Shown here in pieces: positions 44,301-51,193 of a DNA stretch of 64,000 nt. How positions within the stretch are numbered: position 1 is the stretch's first letter; each line of letters begins with the position of its first letter. A model generated the notes under the pieces. It had not been told where the DNA came from. It ran no database searches and was given only the letters and a program-made list of their open reading frames with translations. The stretch lies in contig CALMBO010000027.1 in NCBI GenBank assembly GCA_937860055.1, positions 310,001 to 374,000 of the forward strand, written 5' to 3'. Position numbers and translations under genes: made by a program. This stretch comes from an uncultured Verrucomicrobiota bacterium (lineage in GTDB: Bacteria; Verrucomicrobiota; Kiritimatiellia; CAIQIC01; Lenti-01).

Positions 44301-45293
44301 CAGGACGTGGTCTTCGCGTTCATCAACAACAACTTCCGCGCCGATTACTCCCGCGCCGCCAGCTTCAAGCTGAACGCCACCACCGATTCCGGCGCCAACT
44401 GGTTCGGCATCCAGCCCAGCCACGTCTACAACGTCGTGGACATCGCCGCCACGAACCCGACCACCCTGCTGTGGGGCGGCGGAATCACCGGAAGCACCCT
44501 CATCGCCAACGGCATCTATGTCGGCTTCCAGAGCAATGCCACCTGGAGCGGCGGCCAGGCCCAGTTCATCCGCCTGCTCGACATCACCGCCGGCATGACC
44601 GCCACCAATGTCAACGACATGTTCCTCAACGAGGACCGCTACGCGGCCCCCGTCCTCACGGGCCTCTCCAACCGCACGGTCTCCGTCAGCAACACGCTGG
44701 CGTTCACGGTGAACTATACGCAGGACGCGGGCGACAGCGTCGCGCTCTCCTGCGCCAGCACGCTGGCCCCGGGCAGCTGGAGCTTCACGGCGCCCAACAA
44801 CTTCTCCTTCACCCCGACGACGAACGACCTGGGCGTCCATTCCTTCCTCTTCACCGCCACCGGCCAGGATGGCTTCGACGAGGAACTCATCACCATCACC
44901 GTCACCTCCCAGACGGAGCCCACTCCCTACGAGCAGTGGGCCTCCGATTCCGGCCTCGACCCCGAAGGCGCCAACGGCGGGGTCAACGACGATTTCGACG
45001 GCGATGGACGCACCAATGGCCAGGAGTACTGGGCCGACACCGACCCCACCGACAACACGTCCTTCTTCCAGATCCAGAACATGACCCTCTCGGGTTCCGA
45101 CCTGAATCTCACGCTGGACAAGAACTCGGCCGCCCCGCGCGCCTATGTGATCTACACCGCCCCCACGGGCCTGGTCAGCAACGGATGGAACTGGTCCATG
45201 CTGGGAACCAACAGCAGCACCAACGGCATCCTGCCCGTCATCGCCACCAACCAGGCCCTCATATTCAAGGTCACCATCCCCGCCGCTCCGTAG
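38376..45293 (+). CDS. Giant secreted protein with two GH13 alpha-amylase domains
   Basis: 2305 residues with a signal peptide (1-25, cleaved near AQGE) and GGGAG eight bases before the ATG. The first GH13 barrel spans about 28-500: DIVMNH (119-124), nucleophile Asp264 in DGLRLDAG, acid/base Glu319 in FAEIL, His379-Asp380. A middle region (~540-1400) holds several Ig/fibronectin-like beta domains and a DSDGDGIPDN calcium segment. The second GH13 barrel starts near 1430: nucleophile Asp1721 (DGLRCDFA), Glu1750 (MAESLD), His1833-Asp1834 (SHDE). The C-terminus has DDFDGDGRTNGQEYW and a final beta domain. Both catalytic triads are complete, so two active sites are expected on extracellular alpha-glucan. 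Stand-alone, followed by a terminator. Confidence 0.9.
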   Translation: MKSAASFIRALTVSSLLSFAGVAQGEVLLQWFETDWDEMYQKLPKVAEIGYDNFWIPPPTKGPVGTSTKWANVGYNLYDRFDIGDVPQRGSLATRYGTRGSLRNMVDNAHHLGIKIVPDIVMNHNGNGPDFREYPGMTATDFHVQYNQGYCNTLNYQRAPRMNWWYHQEGYGATMWTDLANLADIRTEDHPLNGDPKRFTGQKTDADGQSFNFVDGTSYLRHVGQYDRYPYYPSGYTNENAAQMLYRWIAWLGSSVDYDGLRLDAGKHTPYEFFGWRGSGFLHEAQWSYKTRRGYDFGGNPTDLFLNDRDRTNAFIFAEILSPWSEIEYWYRQGTGNPMRFLDYQMKKTADGAFNGNLAGLGAYGSDFGPSTGVTYVWGHDEALNASKATLAYAYILCHVGVPMVYYTGNNITWDDYGRTAYPDARTWMIPGYDSHVLGETGGGALPNLVWINQNFARASEIKRWDNDGDFFALERYDDVDANGLDSGDGIMILALNDSGGDMTKTLSCSFPDGTVLKDFTGNNGNTATVSGGQVTITVPGMSGQGFVVYAPQCADGVGITVKEGGSTAGTMTWIVPGGTHAPSTTQQITRITADTVTIESEATQIPAGISVDNIMLKWGNGVQLPVTNYFDSGRGCVSGRFHNMNKPVSGGVYSLAFSTTNLPEGLNVIKTRAFTQRDAAYSAIFNTATKVVYVDRHGPGISFGITNNQPMVGEFVLAVSNSDFTAYGMTVSIDGGAAASADQVMKGLWKFPVTGLSAGTHTATVVATEANYASPRQVINASTNALVFRIVDNAAGIGLNHSANATNTLPFFKTIVTGGNDSYSSMRMYWDGWELPLNGGTRTNVFNGEVVQRDSEGRVVTNRLWGNFVNGPHYFEAERVDGGATSRVVRRVVFNLYGNNHIDSDGDGIPDNVEMPYFDDGAPGPDQPWPGDSNLNFVPDNGETWSRLNPYNHSTFFSAQWDDRNDFDGDGYSNYEEVYAGYINSNNIYAYSIYNSASKPSGTPVTPSSASCDPATAIRGSNLVVTYTPNGGALSNTAQVVMHIGHSKRTEGSWQDVIDTNMTASGSSWTATYSVPTNATSVDVTFYDGGSTWDGSDWQFQVAGATGPEFVMDAALDSSAFEIAEYNGMKIWAAIRGTKLYIATWGTGTNGTIRNDHFICIHTNLGDATASPWAKLGYVFLPTNFPYLAAEGGNDWSGWFNTSGTTTNANSNLNETYNYLEGEIDLVDNFGAVPSAFYVAVGVYGNNDGDALVAQVPAVWDSNEHLDTTEILRVPTASIRDEDADGVFDGGNPVMQTVVNNDTNDANYDLRRFFIDEVAGDQESITVRLLPNVGTNTLTAVELFSNLNRRDYVQLPGDEDPDTVTTTSLDTYYKAYTMTNLGGGTYAVTLPINRCGAYRINARWKVNGGGWCYYTDNGLRRDCAVVVSPKKALNTTLYELNPLTAEATSDQFSGRSTFRNMYLDDTGRPNGISTNLLNSLGVNMVWLQPIHPIGTVGREIDATTGSPYDPGSPYAVQDYWQVNPVLGDPNTGSQAMTEFTNFVANYDAHGVGVMLDGTFNHSAWDCQIGQMGVDMDIKNGFGVTVNATNLISSVRPAWYSKRDSYGEPASYFNSTSDTDIAVAPDRIDFGKWSDAAEFFFGTYDCLVQKPASNPGWTWSSSWFSRYLREDDNFEGFNSDATRELWEYFSSYPSYWIQKTGHPEGTAKSDSYKGIDGLRCDFAQGLPSLFWEYTINKTRSLKWDFLFMAESLDGYRTVDGSSRHGVGYRSSRHFDILNENILYLWRDDFFDYRTYADQTSSVPNRTTALIWNAFDARKNAFEMSPVLLNLISHDEIFPTDDQWSLVYAYAINAAMDGVPMMFYGQEMGAQNNYGEYGARSDFGISSNNNFARYETNFGKSIPHFKRYNHMTNIWNAAAWKSGIREVYGRLNAARENSPALRSQQNYFIPDAATTNWNPDIFAVAKFQQPGVSAATQDVVFAFINNNFRADYSRAASFKLNATTDSGANWFGIQPSHVYNVVDIAATNPTTLLWGGGITGSTLIANGIYVGFQSNATWSGGQAQFIRLLDITAGMTATNVNDMFLNEDRYAAPVLTGLSNRTVSVSNTLAFTVNYTQDAGDSVALSCASTLAPGSWSFTAPNNFSFTPTTNDLGVHSFLFTATGQDGFDEELITITVTSQTEPTPYEQWASDSGLDPEGANGGVNDDFDGDGRTNGQEYWADTDPTDNTSFFQIQNMTLSGSDLNLTLDKNSAAPRAYVIYTAPTGLVSNGWNWSMLGTNSSTNGILPVIATNQALIFKVTIPAAP

Positions 45294-45310
45294 GCGGCGA
45301 TGCCCTTCCG

Positions 45311-45343
45311 GGCCCGGCGGCCAAAACCGCCGGGCCTTTTCTT
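45311..45343 (+). terminator. Rho-independent terminator after the GH13 gene
   Basis: GGCCCGGCGG (45311-45320) pairs with CCGCCGGGCC (45327-45336) around CCAAAA; a TTTTCTTT tract follows. Confidence 0.9.
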
Positions 45344-45394
45344 TGCCATGGGTTCTGATTGTCTCCGCCCCGGCGTTGAAGTAGGATGCCGGCA

Positions 45395-46078
45395 ATGAAA
45401 ACGACCTTTCTCTCCGGGGCCCTCTGCGGACTGCTCGGGCTGGCGATTTCCGCTTCGGCCGCCGGTGCGCGGCCCATCTCCTATGAAGTCACCTTCCGGG
45501 ACGCCGTCGTGGCCACCCAAACCGTCTCCATCGTCCAATCGGCCGGATTGACGACCGTCTCCTGCTCTTTCAAGGCCGACTTGCCGGTCTTCGTTGCCCT
45601 GCACCATTATTCCGAGGAGTTGTCCGTCTCGTTCCGCGAGGACGGCACCGTCGAGCGCCTGGCCTCGCGGATCCAGAACGGCCCCGTCCAGACCGTCATC
45701 TCCGGCGCCCTCCAATCCAATGGCGGCCTCCAGATCATCCGGACCGACATGGCCGGGGTCTCCACCAGCCTCGTCGCCCGCCAGGACTACGACTTCCATT
45801 CCCTCGCCCTCTACGGAACCGCCCCGGCGAAGTTCCTTCCCGCGAATTCCCCCGCCCGCGTCCTCCAGATCGCCGAGGGCCGCGTGGCGCCCGTCGCCAT
45901 CCAGTCCATCTCCGAAAGCGAAACCTTCGAGCGGCAGAACCTCGCTTCCAAGCACCTCGTCTGGACGGAAGGCATCCACGTCTCCCACTCCTGGCATCCG
46001 GAACGCTTCAGCGATCTGCCGCGCCGCTATGTCCGCCAGACGGAAAACGGCGAATTCCTCTTCAACCTGATCCGATAA
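45395..46078 (+). CDS. Secreted protein of unknown function
   Basis: 227 residues with a signal peptide (about 1-23, ending SASAAGA). An upstream in-frame ATG (45386) adds only three residues; 45395 gives the usual MKTT leader. The mature part is predicted mostly beta with ISYEVTFRDAVVATQTVSI at its start and a conserved-looking HLVWTEGIHVSHSWHP segment. The strand pattern faintly recalls DUF6134/DUF3108-type lipid-binding folds, but I cannot confirm it. Probably cotranscribed with the acyl-activating fusion 21 bases downstream. Confidence 0.65.
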   Translation: MKTTFLSGALCGLLGLAISASAAGARPISYEVTFRDAVVATQTVSIVQSAGLTTVSCSFKADLPVFVALHHYSEELSVSFREDGTVERLASRIQNGPVQTVISGALQSNGGLQIIRTDMAGVSTSLVARQDYDFHSLALYGTAPAKFLPANSPARVLQIAEGRVAPVAIQSISESETFERQNLASKHLVWTEGIHVSHSWHPERFSDLPRRYVRQTENGEFLFNLIR

Positions 46079-46099
46079 TCCCCGCCCCGGAGGTCCCGC

Positions 46100-48625
46100 A
46101 TGAACGCCGCCGCAACCCCCGCTCCCGCCTTCACCCTCCTCCGCCCCCTGCGCAAGACCGCCATTTTCTGGAAGGACTCCGAAATCTCCTACGCGGACCT
46201 GCTGACCCATTCCTCCGCCCTCGCCTCCCTCTATTTCTCCGCTCCGGGCGCGCGAGTGGTCATCTTCTCCGAAAACCGCCCCGAGTGGATCGCCGCCCTG
46301 TTCTCCATCTGGCGCAACCGCTGTGTCGTGGTGCCCGTCGATTCCTTCAGCCCCGCCGGCGAGGTCGCCTACATCCTCCGCCAGACCGAACCCGTCGCCG
46401 TCTTCTGCTCGGGAAAAAGCCAGCCGGTCCTGGCCGAGGCCCTCCGTTCGCTCCCGGAACTCTCCCCGCGCGTCATCTGCTTCGACGGCGAAGACTTCCC
46501 CGCCATCCCTTCCGGCTCCCTCGCCGACACGCCCATTCCGGCCGGGGCCGCCGACGCCTTGGCCGCCATCCTGTTCACCTCCGGCACCACCGGAGCGCCC
46601 AAGGGCGTCATGCTCACCTTTGGCAACTTCTTCATCAACCTGGAATCCGTCTGCGACCGCGTGCCGATCTTCCGCCCGGAAAGCCGCACCTTCGCCCTCC
46701 TGCCCATGCACCATGTCCTGCCGCTTCTCGGCTGCATCCTCGCCCCGCTGTATTCCGGCGGATCCATCGTCATGGCCCATTCGCTCGATCCCGCCGAAAT
46801 GGTGGCCACCATGCGCCGGCACCGCGCCACTCTCCTCATCGGCGTGCCCCGCCTCTACGCCCTCTTCCGCAAGGCCATCGTCGAAAACCTGTTCAAATCC
46901 CCCGTCGGCCGCCTCCTGTACCGCCTCTCCGCCGCCATCGGCCGCCTGCCGGTCTCGCGCGTCCTGCTCTTCCCCGTGCAGAAAAAGTTCGGCGGCCAGC
47001 TCCGCCAGATGGTTTCCGGCGGCGCCCCCCTCGACCGCGAGGTTGCCCGCGACCTGACCATCTGCGGCTTCCAGGTCCTCGAAGGCTATGGCATGACCGA
47101 ATGCGCCCCCATGATCACCTTCCCCCGTCCCGATGCCGTCCGCCTCGGATCCTGCGGCCAGCCCTGCCTGCCCGATTCCGTCCGCATCGAGGAAGGCGAG
47201 GTCCTCGCCCGCGGCCCCCACGTCTTCGCCGGCTATTGGAAAAACCCCGAAGCCACCGCCGAAGCCATCCAGGACGGATGGCTCCACACCGGCGACCTCG
47301 GCTACCTCGACAGCGACAACTTCCTCTTCATCACCGGCCGGAAAAAGGAGATCATCGTCCTGCCCAACGGCAAGAAGGTCAATCCCGCCGAGCTGGAAGA
47401 GAAGCTGGCCGGCCTCTCGCCCGACATCAAGGAAGTCGCCGTCACCCTCCGCGACGACCTGCTGCACGCCCTCATCCTGCCCGTGCCCGGCCTGCTCGGC
47501 GGCATCCCGGCGCAGCAGGCCGACCACTTCCGCTGGAAGCTGCTCGAGCCCTACAACCGCCTGGCCCCGCCCGCCAAGAAGATCACCCAGCTCACCATCG
47601 TCTCCGGCGAACTGCCCAAGACGCGCCTCGCCAAGCTCAAGCGGCACGAGCTGCCGGCCCTGGCCGTCGGCACCTTCAACGGCGATTCCATCCCCGCGCC
47701 CCGGCCCGAGGACCTCGGCCCCGCCTATGCCGCCTTCGACCGCTTCCTCCGCACCGAGCTCGAATGCCTGCGCGTCGCCCCGACCGCCCACTGGGAGATG
47801 GATCTCGCCCTGGACTCCCTCGCCCGCCTGTCCGTCCTGGTCTTCATCGAAAAGACCTTCGGCATCAAACTGCCCGAATCCGTCTTCGAGGAATTCCCCA
47901 CGGTCCTGGCCCTCTGCAAGCACGCCGACGAACAGCGCCTCTTCTTCCGCGAACGCGCCGGCGCCTGGGATGCGCTCCTGAAGACGCCCGCCGGCGGCGA
48001 ACCCCTCGATCTGCCCCGCTCCGGATGGATCCATCCTTTCCTGAAGACCCTCTTCGGCGCCCTGCTCCGCCTCCTCTTCCGCGTGCGCGCCGAGGGCCTC
48101 GGGAACATCCCCGCGAAGGGACCCTGCATCCTGGTCGCCAACCACCAGTCCTACATCGACGGCCTGTTCGTCTCGATGTTCCTGAAAAACCCCTTCCTGC
48201 GGCGCATGTTCTACTATGCCAAGCGCAAGCACGTCGTCAACGGCCTCTTCGAATGGCTCGCCCGCAACAGCAATGTCATCATCGTCGAAGTCGGCCGCGA
48301 CGTGCAGGTCTCCCTCCAGAAGATGGCCCAGGCCGTGCGCGAAGGCGGCAGCCTCCTCATCTTCCCCGAAGGCACGCGCTCGCCGGACGGCCAGCTCGGC
48401 GACTTCAAGGGCACCTTCGCCGCCTTGGCGCTGGATCTAGGGGTCCCGGTCATTCCCGTGGCCATCAGCGGCGCCTATCGCGCCCTCCCGCGCGGCCGGC
48501 GCCTGCCCCGCTTCTTCACCCGCGTCACCGTCCGCTTCCTGCCGCCGATGCCCGAGGCCGACCGCGCCGACGAGCATCGCCTGGCCGATGCCACCCGCGA
48601 GGCCATCGCCCGGCACCTGGCCTAG
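46100..48625 (+). CDS. Acyl-CoA/ACP synthetase - ACP - acyltransferase fusion
   Basis: 841 residues, three modules. An adenylate-forming ligase (about 1-500) has the P-loop FTSGTTGAPKG near residue 158, YGMTE near 332 and the GRKKE hinge. An acyl-carrier-like domain (about 535-610) has the phosphopantetheine site Ser573 in LDSL. A PlsC-type acyltransferase (about 645-841) has NHQSYID (Asn681, His682, Asp687) and FPEGTRS (from 755). It would activate a fatty acid, hold it on its own ACP domain and transfer it to a lysophospholipid or glycerol phosphate, similar in concept to Aas but with a built-in carrier. No strong membrane helices in the ligase. Confidence 0.9.
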   Translation: MNAAATPAPAFTLLRPLRKTAIFWKDSEISYADLLTHSSALASLYFSAPGARVVIFSENRPEWIAALFSIWRNRCVVVPVDSFSPAGEVAYILRQTEPVAVFCSGKSQPVLAEALRSLPELSPRVICFDGEDFPAIPSGSLADTPIPAGAADALAAILFTSGTTGAPKGVMLTFGNFFINLESVCDRVPIFRPESRTFALLPMHHVLPLLGCILAPLYSGGSIVMAHSLDPAEMVATMRRHRATLLIGVPRLYALFRKAIVENLFKSPVGRLLYRLSAAIGRLPVSRVLLFPVQKKFGGQLRQMVSGGAPLDREVARDLTICGFQVLEGYGMTECAPMITFPRPDAVRLGSCGQPCLPDSVRIEEGEVLARGPHVFAGYWKNPEATAEAIQDGWLHTGDLGYLDSDNFLFITGRKKEIIVLPNGKKVNPAELEEKLAGLSPDIKEVAVTLRDDLLHALILPVPGLLGGIPAQQADHFRWKLLEPYNRLAPPAKKITQLTIVSGELPKTRLAKLKRHELPALAVGTFNGDSIPAPRPEDLGPAYAAFDRFLRTELECLRVAPTAHWEMDLALDSLARLSVLVFIEKTFGIKLPESVFEEFPTVLALCKHADEQRLFFRERAGAWDALLKTPAGGEPLDLPRSGWIHPFLKTLFGALLRLLFRVRAEGLGNIPAKGPCILVANHQSYIDGLFVSMFLKNPFLRRMFYYAKRKHVVNGLFEWLARNSNVIIVEVGRDVQVSLQKMAQAVREGGSLLIFPEGTRSPDGQLGDFKGTFAALALDLGVPVIPVAISGAYRALPRGRRLPRFFTRVTVRFLPPMPEADRADEHRLADATREAIARHLA

Positions 48626-48659
48626 CCGTTTCTTGCCCATGCGGCTAGGCGCCGCAGGA

Positions 48660-48684
48660 GGTTCTTCCCCGCCGGGGAAGAACC
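48660..48684. repeat. 11-bp perfect hairpin after the acyltransferase fusion
   Basis: GGTTCTTCCCC (48660-48670) pairs with GGGGAAGAACC (48674-48684) around GCC. The T-run of the next palindrome (48693-48697) follows eight bases later, so the pair may terminate transcription before the BMC operon. Confidence 0.75.
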
Positions 48685-48692
48685 CGGCCGGA

Positions 48693-48713
48693 TTTTTCCA
48701 CGCAATGGAAAAA
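48693..48713. repeat. TTTTTCCACGCAATGGAAAAA palindrome, single copy
   Basis: Fourth location of the dispersed palindrome, identical in core to the copies at 17105 and 18715 (same CGCAA centre and CTTT flank), upstream of the microcompartment operon. Confidence 0.8.
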
Positions 48714-48790
48714 CTTTCCAAGGCCCGGCGCCCGGAATCATCCGCCGCCGGGCCCGTCCATTCGGCTCCGGGTGAAATTTGAGGTTTCGT

Positions 48791-48810
48791 GAAAACGGTT
48801 TAACGTTTTC
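48791..48810 (+). promoter_or_regulatory. Candidate operator of the microcompartment operon
   Basis: Perfect 7-bp inverted repeat GAAAACG / CGTTTTC with a GTTTAA centre, 33 bases before the RpiB-DeoC ATG. The TGAAAACG-like half-sites resemble LacI-family operators. No regulator gene is adjacent. Confidence 0.5.
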
Positions 48811-48843
48811 CGAAGATAAGTCTTGCCCTTCCGCCGCCGAGAA

Positions 48844-50133
48844 ATGAACATAGCCGCCGAAATGTCGACTCATCGTTGCAGAATCGCCGTCGGCGCCGAC
48901 CACGGCGGATATGAATTGAAAGAACAGCTGGCCGGCTGGCTCAAAAGCCAGGGCCACAACGTCACCGATGTCGGCACCCATTCCAAGGAGGCTGTCGACT
49001 ACCCGGTCTTCGCCGCCGCCGTGGCGCGGGCCGTGGCGGCCGGGCGCTGCGACCTCGGCATCATGGTCGATGGCGCCGGCATCGGCTCGGCCATGGCGGC
49101 CAACAAGATCCCCGGCGTGCGGGCGGCGGCCTGCTACAACGAGGCGCTGGCGAAGAATTCCCGCCAGCACAACGGAGCCAACGTCCTGACCCTCGGCTCC
49201 GGACAGACGAATTTCGAACAGGCGAAAGCCATCGCGGATGTCTTCATCGCCACCGACTGCACCGAAGAGAGGCACCTTCGGCGCGTCCAGATGATCAAGG
49301 ACCTCGAGAGCGGCCGTGCCGGCACCCCCGTCATGGCGGCCATTAAGGAGATGAAATTGGACCTGAGCCCCCAAGATGTCGCGCGCATCGCAGAACGCGT
49401 GAAGCAGATCGTCGGCGGCGGAGCCGCCTCGGCGGCCGGCGGCGCCAACCTCCCGCCCGCCCAGCTGGCCCGCATGATCGACCACACCATCCTCAAGCCC
49501 GAGGCCACGCAGACCGACGTGAAGAAACTGTGCGAGGAAGCCCTCAAGCACAACTTCTACAGCTGCTGCGTGAACTCCTCGTGGGTGCGCTACGTCGCCC
49601 AGATCCTCCGCGGCTCGTCCGTCAAGGTCTGCGCCGTCGTCGGCTTCCCCCTGGGCGCCGCCGCCCCGGAGATCAAGGCCCTGGAAGCCCGCCGCGCCAT
49701 CCGCGAAGGCGCCAAGGAGATCGACATGGTCATCAACGTCGGCCTCGTGAAGTCCGGCGACTGGGACGCCGTCACGCGCGACATCCGCGCCGTGGCCGAG
49801 TCCTGCAAGGACGGCGGCGCCCTCCTCAAGGTGATCCTGGAGACCTGCCTGCTGACGAAGGACGAGATCGCCAAGGCCTGCGAAGCCTCCATGCGCGCCC
49901 GCGCCGACTACGTCAAGACCTCCACGGGCTTCAACAAGGGCGGCGCCACCGCCGAGGATATCGCCCTCATGGCCCGCACCGTCGCGCCCAAGCGCCTCGG
50001 CGTGAAGGCGTCCGGCGGCGTCCGCACCTACGCGGACGCGATGCTGATGATCCGCAACGGAGCGACCCGCGTGGGATCGTCCAACAGTGTGAAAATGATG
50101 GAAGAAGCGGCCGCCGCCACCGGCGGCAAATAA
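48844..50133 (+). CDS. RpiB - DeoC fusion enzyme with internal encapsulation peptide
   Basis: 429-residue bifunctional protein. Residues ~12-155 are RpiB-like (GADHGG at 18-22, SRQHNGANVL near 106-115), but the family Cys is absent: the loop reads MVDGAGIGSAMAANK. Residues ~203-425 are deoxyribose-phosphate aldolase with Schiff-base Lys358 (YVKTSTGF) and proton-relay Lys388 (GVKASGG). Between them, residues 172-190 (LDLSPQDVARIAERVKQIV) look like an amphipathic encapsulation helix followed by a Gly/Ala linker, much like the N-terminus of the aldehyde dehydrogenase below. It splits deoxyribose-5-P to acetaldehyde and glyceraldehyde-3-P and probably isomerises ribose-5-P. An alternative start is ATG 48862. 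First gene of the BMC operon. Confidence 0.9.
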   Translation: MNIAAEMSTHRCRIAVGADHGGYELKEQLAGWLKSQGHNVTDVGTHSKEAVDYPVFAAAVARAVAAGRCDLGIMVDGAGIGSAMAANKIPGVRAAACYNEALAKNSRQHNGANVLTLGSGQTNFEQAKAIADVFIATDCTEERHLRRVQMIKDLESGRAGTPVMAAIKEMKLDLSPQDVARIAERVKQIVGGGAASAAGGANLPPAQLARMIDHTILKPEATQTDVKKLCEEALKHNFYSCCVNSSWVRYVAQILRGSSVKVCAVVGFPLGAAAPEIKALEARRAIREGAKEIDMVINVGLVKSGDWDAVTRDIRAVAESCKDGGALLKVILETCLLTKDEIAKACEASMRARADYVKTSTGFNKGGATAEDIALMARTVAPKRLGVKASGGVRTYADAMLMIRNGATRVGSSNSVKMMEEAAAATGGK

Positions 50134-50146
50134 CTAAGGAGCCCCC

Positions 50147-50770
50147 ATGGCAGAACTCAGAACCTACGTATTCATCGACAGCCTGCAGCCGCAGTTCGCC
50201 TCGTTCTTGGCGACCGTGGCCCGCGGCTACCTGCCCGTCGCCGAGCAGGCCGCCCTGTTCGTGGAAATTTCCCCGGGCATCGCCATCAACCAGGTCACCG
50301 ACGTGGCCCTCAAGTCCACGCGCGTCACCCCCGGCATGCAGATCGTCGAACGCCTCTACGGCATGCTCGAGATCCATTCGGATTCCCAGGCCGACGTCCG
50401 CCAGGCCGGCGCCGCCATCCTGAAGGACCTCGATCTCACCGAGGACCAGCGCATCAAGCCCAAGGTCTACTCGTCCCAGGTCATCCGCAACATCGACGAC
50501 CACCAGACGATGCTGATCAACCGCATGCGCCACGGCAACATGATCACCCGAGGGCAGTCCCTCTTCATCATGGAGGTCGCCCCCGCCGGCTATGCCGCCC
50601 TCGCCGCGAACGAGGCCGAGAAGGCCGCCAACATCAACGTGCTGGAGGTCATCACCTTCGGCAGCTTCGGCCGCATCTGGCTCGGAGGCGAGGAGCGCGA
50701 CATCGATGTCGCCTACCGCGCCGCCGAAGCCGCGATCGAGGCCGTCACCGGCCGCACCGAAGGCAAGTAA
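50147..50770 (+). CDS. BMC-T shell protein, double-stacking type
   Basis: 207-residue tandem-BMC-domain protein forming pseudohexameric trimers in the shell. The start RTYVFIDSLQPQFASFLATVARGYLPV and the EAEKAANINVLEVITFGSFGRIWL segment match the CsoS1D/HO-3341-like BMC-T(D) group, whose stacked trimers form gated pores. AAGGAG lies five bases before the ATG; the gap to the fusion gene is 13 bases. It probably admits larger substrates or cofactors such as sugar phosphates or CoA. Confidence 0.92.
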   Translation: MAELRTYVFIDSLQPQFASFLATVARGYLPVAEQAALFVEISPGIAINQVTDVALKSTRVTPGMQIVERLYGMLEIHSDSQADVRQAGAAILKDLDLTEDQRIKPKVYSSQVIRNIDDHQTMLINRMRHGNMITRGQSLFIMEVAPAGYAALAANEAEKAANINVLEVITFGSFGRIWLGGEERDIDVAYRAAEAAIEAVTGRTEGK

Positions 50771-50811
50771 TCCGCATTTAAAAGAAAACATAAACAACAA
50801 GAGGTAACAAA

Positions 50812-51108
50812 ATGGCAGATGCATTGGGAATGATTGAAACCCGTTCCTTCCCCGCCACGGTGGAAGCTGCGGATGCGATGGTCAAGGCCGCCAAGGTCGA
50901 ACTGGTCAGCTACGAGAAGACGGGCGGTGGCTTCACCTCCGTGATCGTCCGCGGCGACGTCGCCGCCGTCAAGGCCGCCTGCGACGCCGGGCAGATCGCC
51001 GCCGGCCGCGTCGGCGAAGTGGTCGCCGTGCACGTGATCGCCCGCCCCCACGCCAACGTGGATGCGACCCTCCCGCTGGGCCGCGCTCCGGCCAAGGGCG
51101 CCAAGTAG
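50812..51108 (+). CDS. BMC-H hexameric shell protein
   Basis: 98-residue single BMC-domain protein ([24 protein letters not shown] start; conserved [17 protein letters not shown] and HVIARPH segments), the only hexamer in this locus and so the likely bulk facet component. The pore loop region reads KTGGGFTS; the lysine-containing edge ([11 protein letters not shown]) is conserved. The C-terminal ~15 residues are a short Ala/Lys tail. RBS GAGG lies eight bases before the ATG. Confidence 0.95.
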   Translation: MADALGMIETRSFPATVEAADAMVKAAKVELVSYEKTGGGFTSVIVRGDVAAVKAACDAGQIAAGRVGEVVAVHVIARPHANVDATLPLGRAPAKGAK

Positions 51109-51193
51109 GGCGTTCGCAACCCGGCAGAAGCCGTCCGCCGCGCGGCGGACGGCTTCCGCCACCCTTTTCACTCTCAGTTTCCCCGGAGGCAGC

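Noticed and set aside
38277-45395. A 2372-codon open frame on the minus strand opposite the GH13 gene
   Set aside because: Its translation is Gly/Val/Ala/Asp-biased, lacks any motif and is exactly what a GC-rich coding strand produces antisense; the plus-strand frame has complete GH13 catalytic sites.
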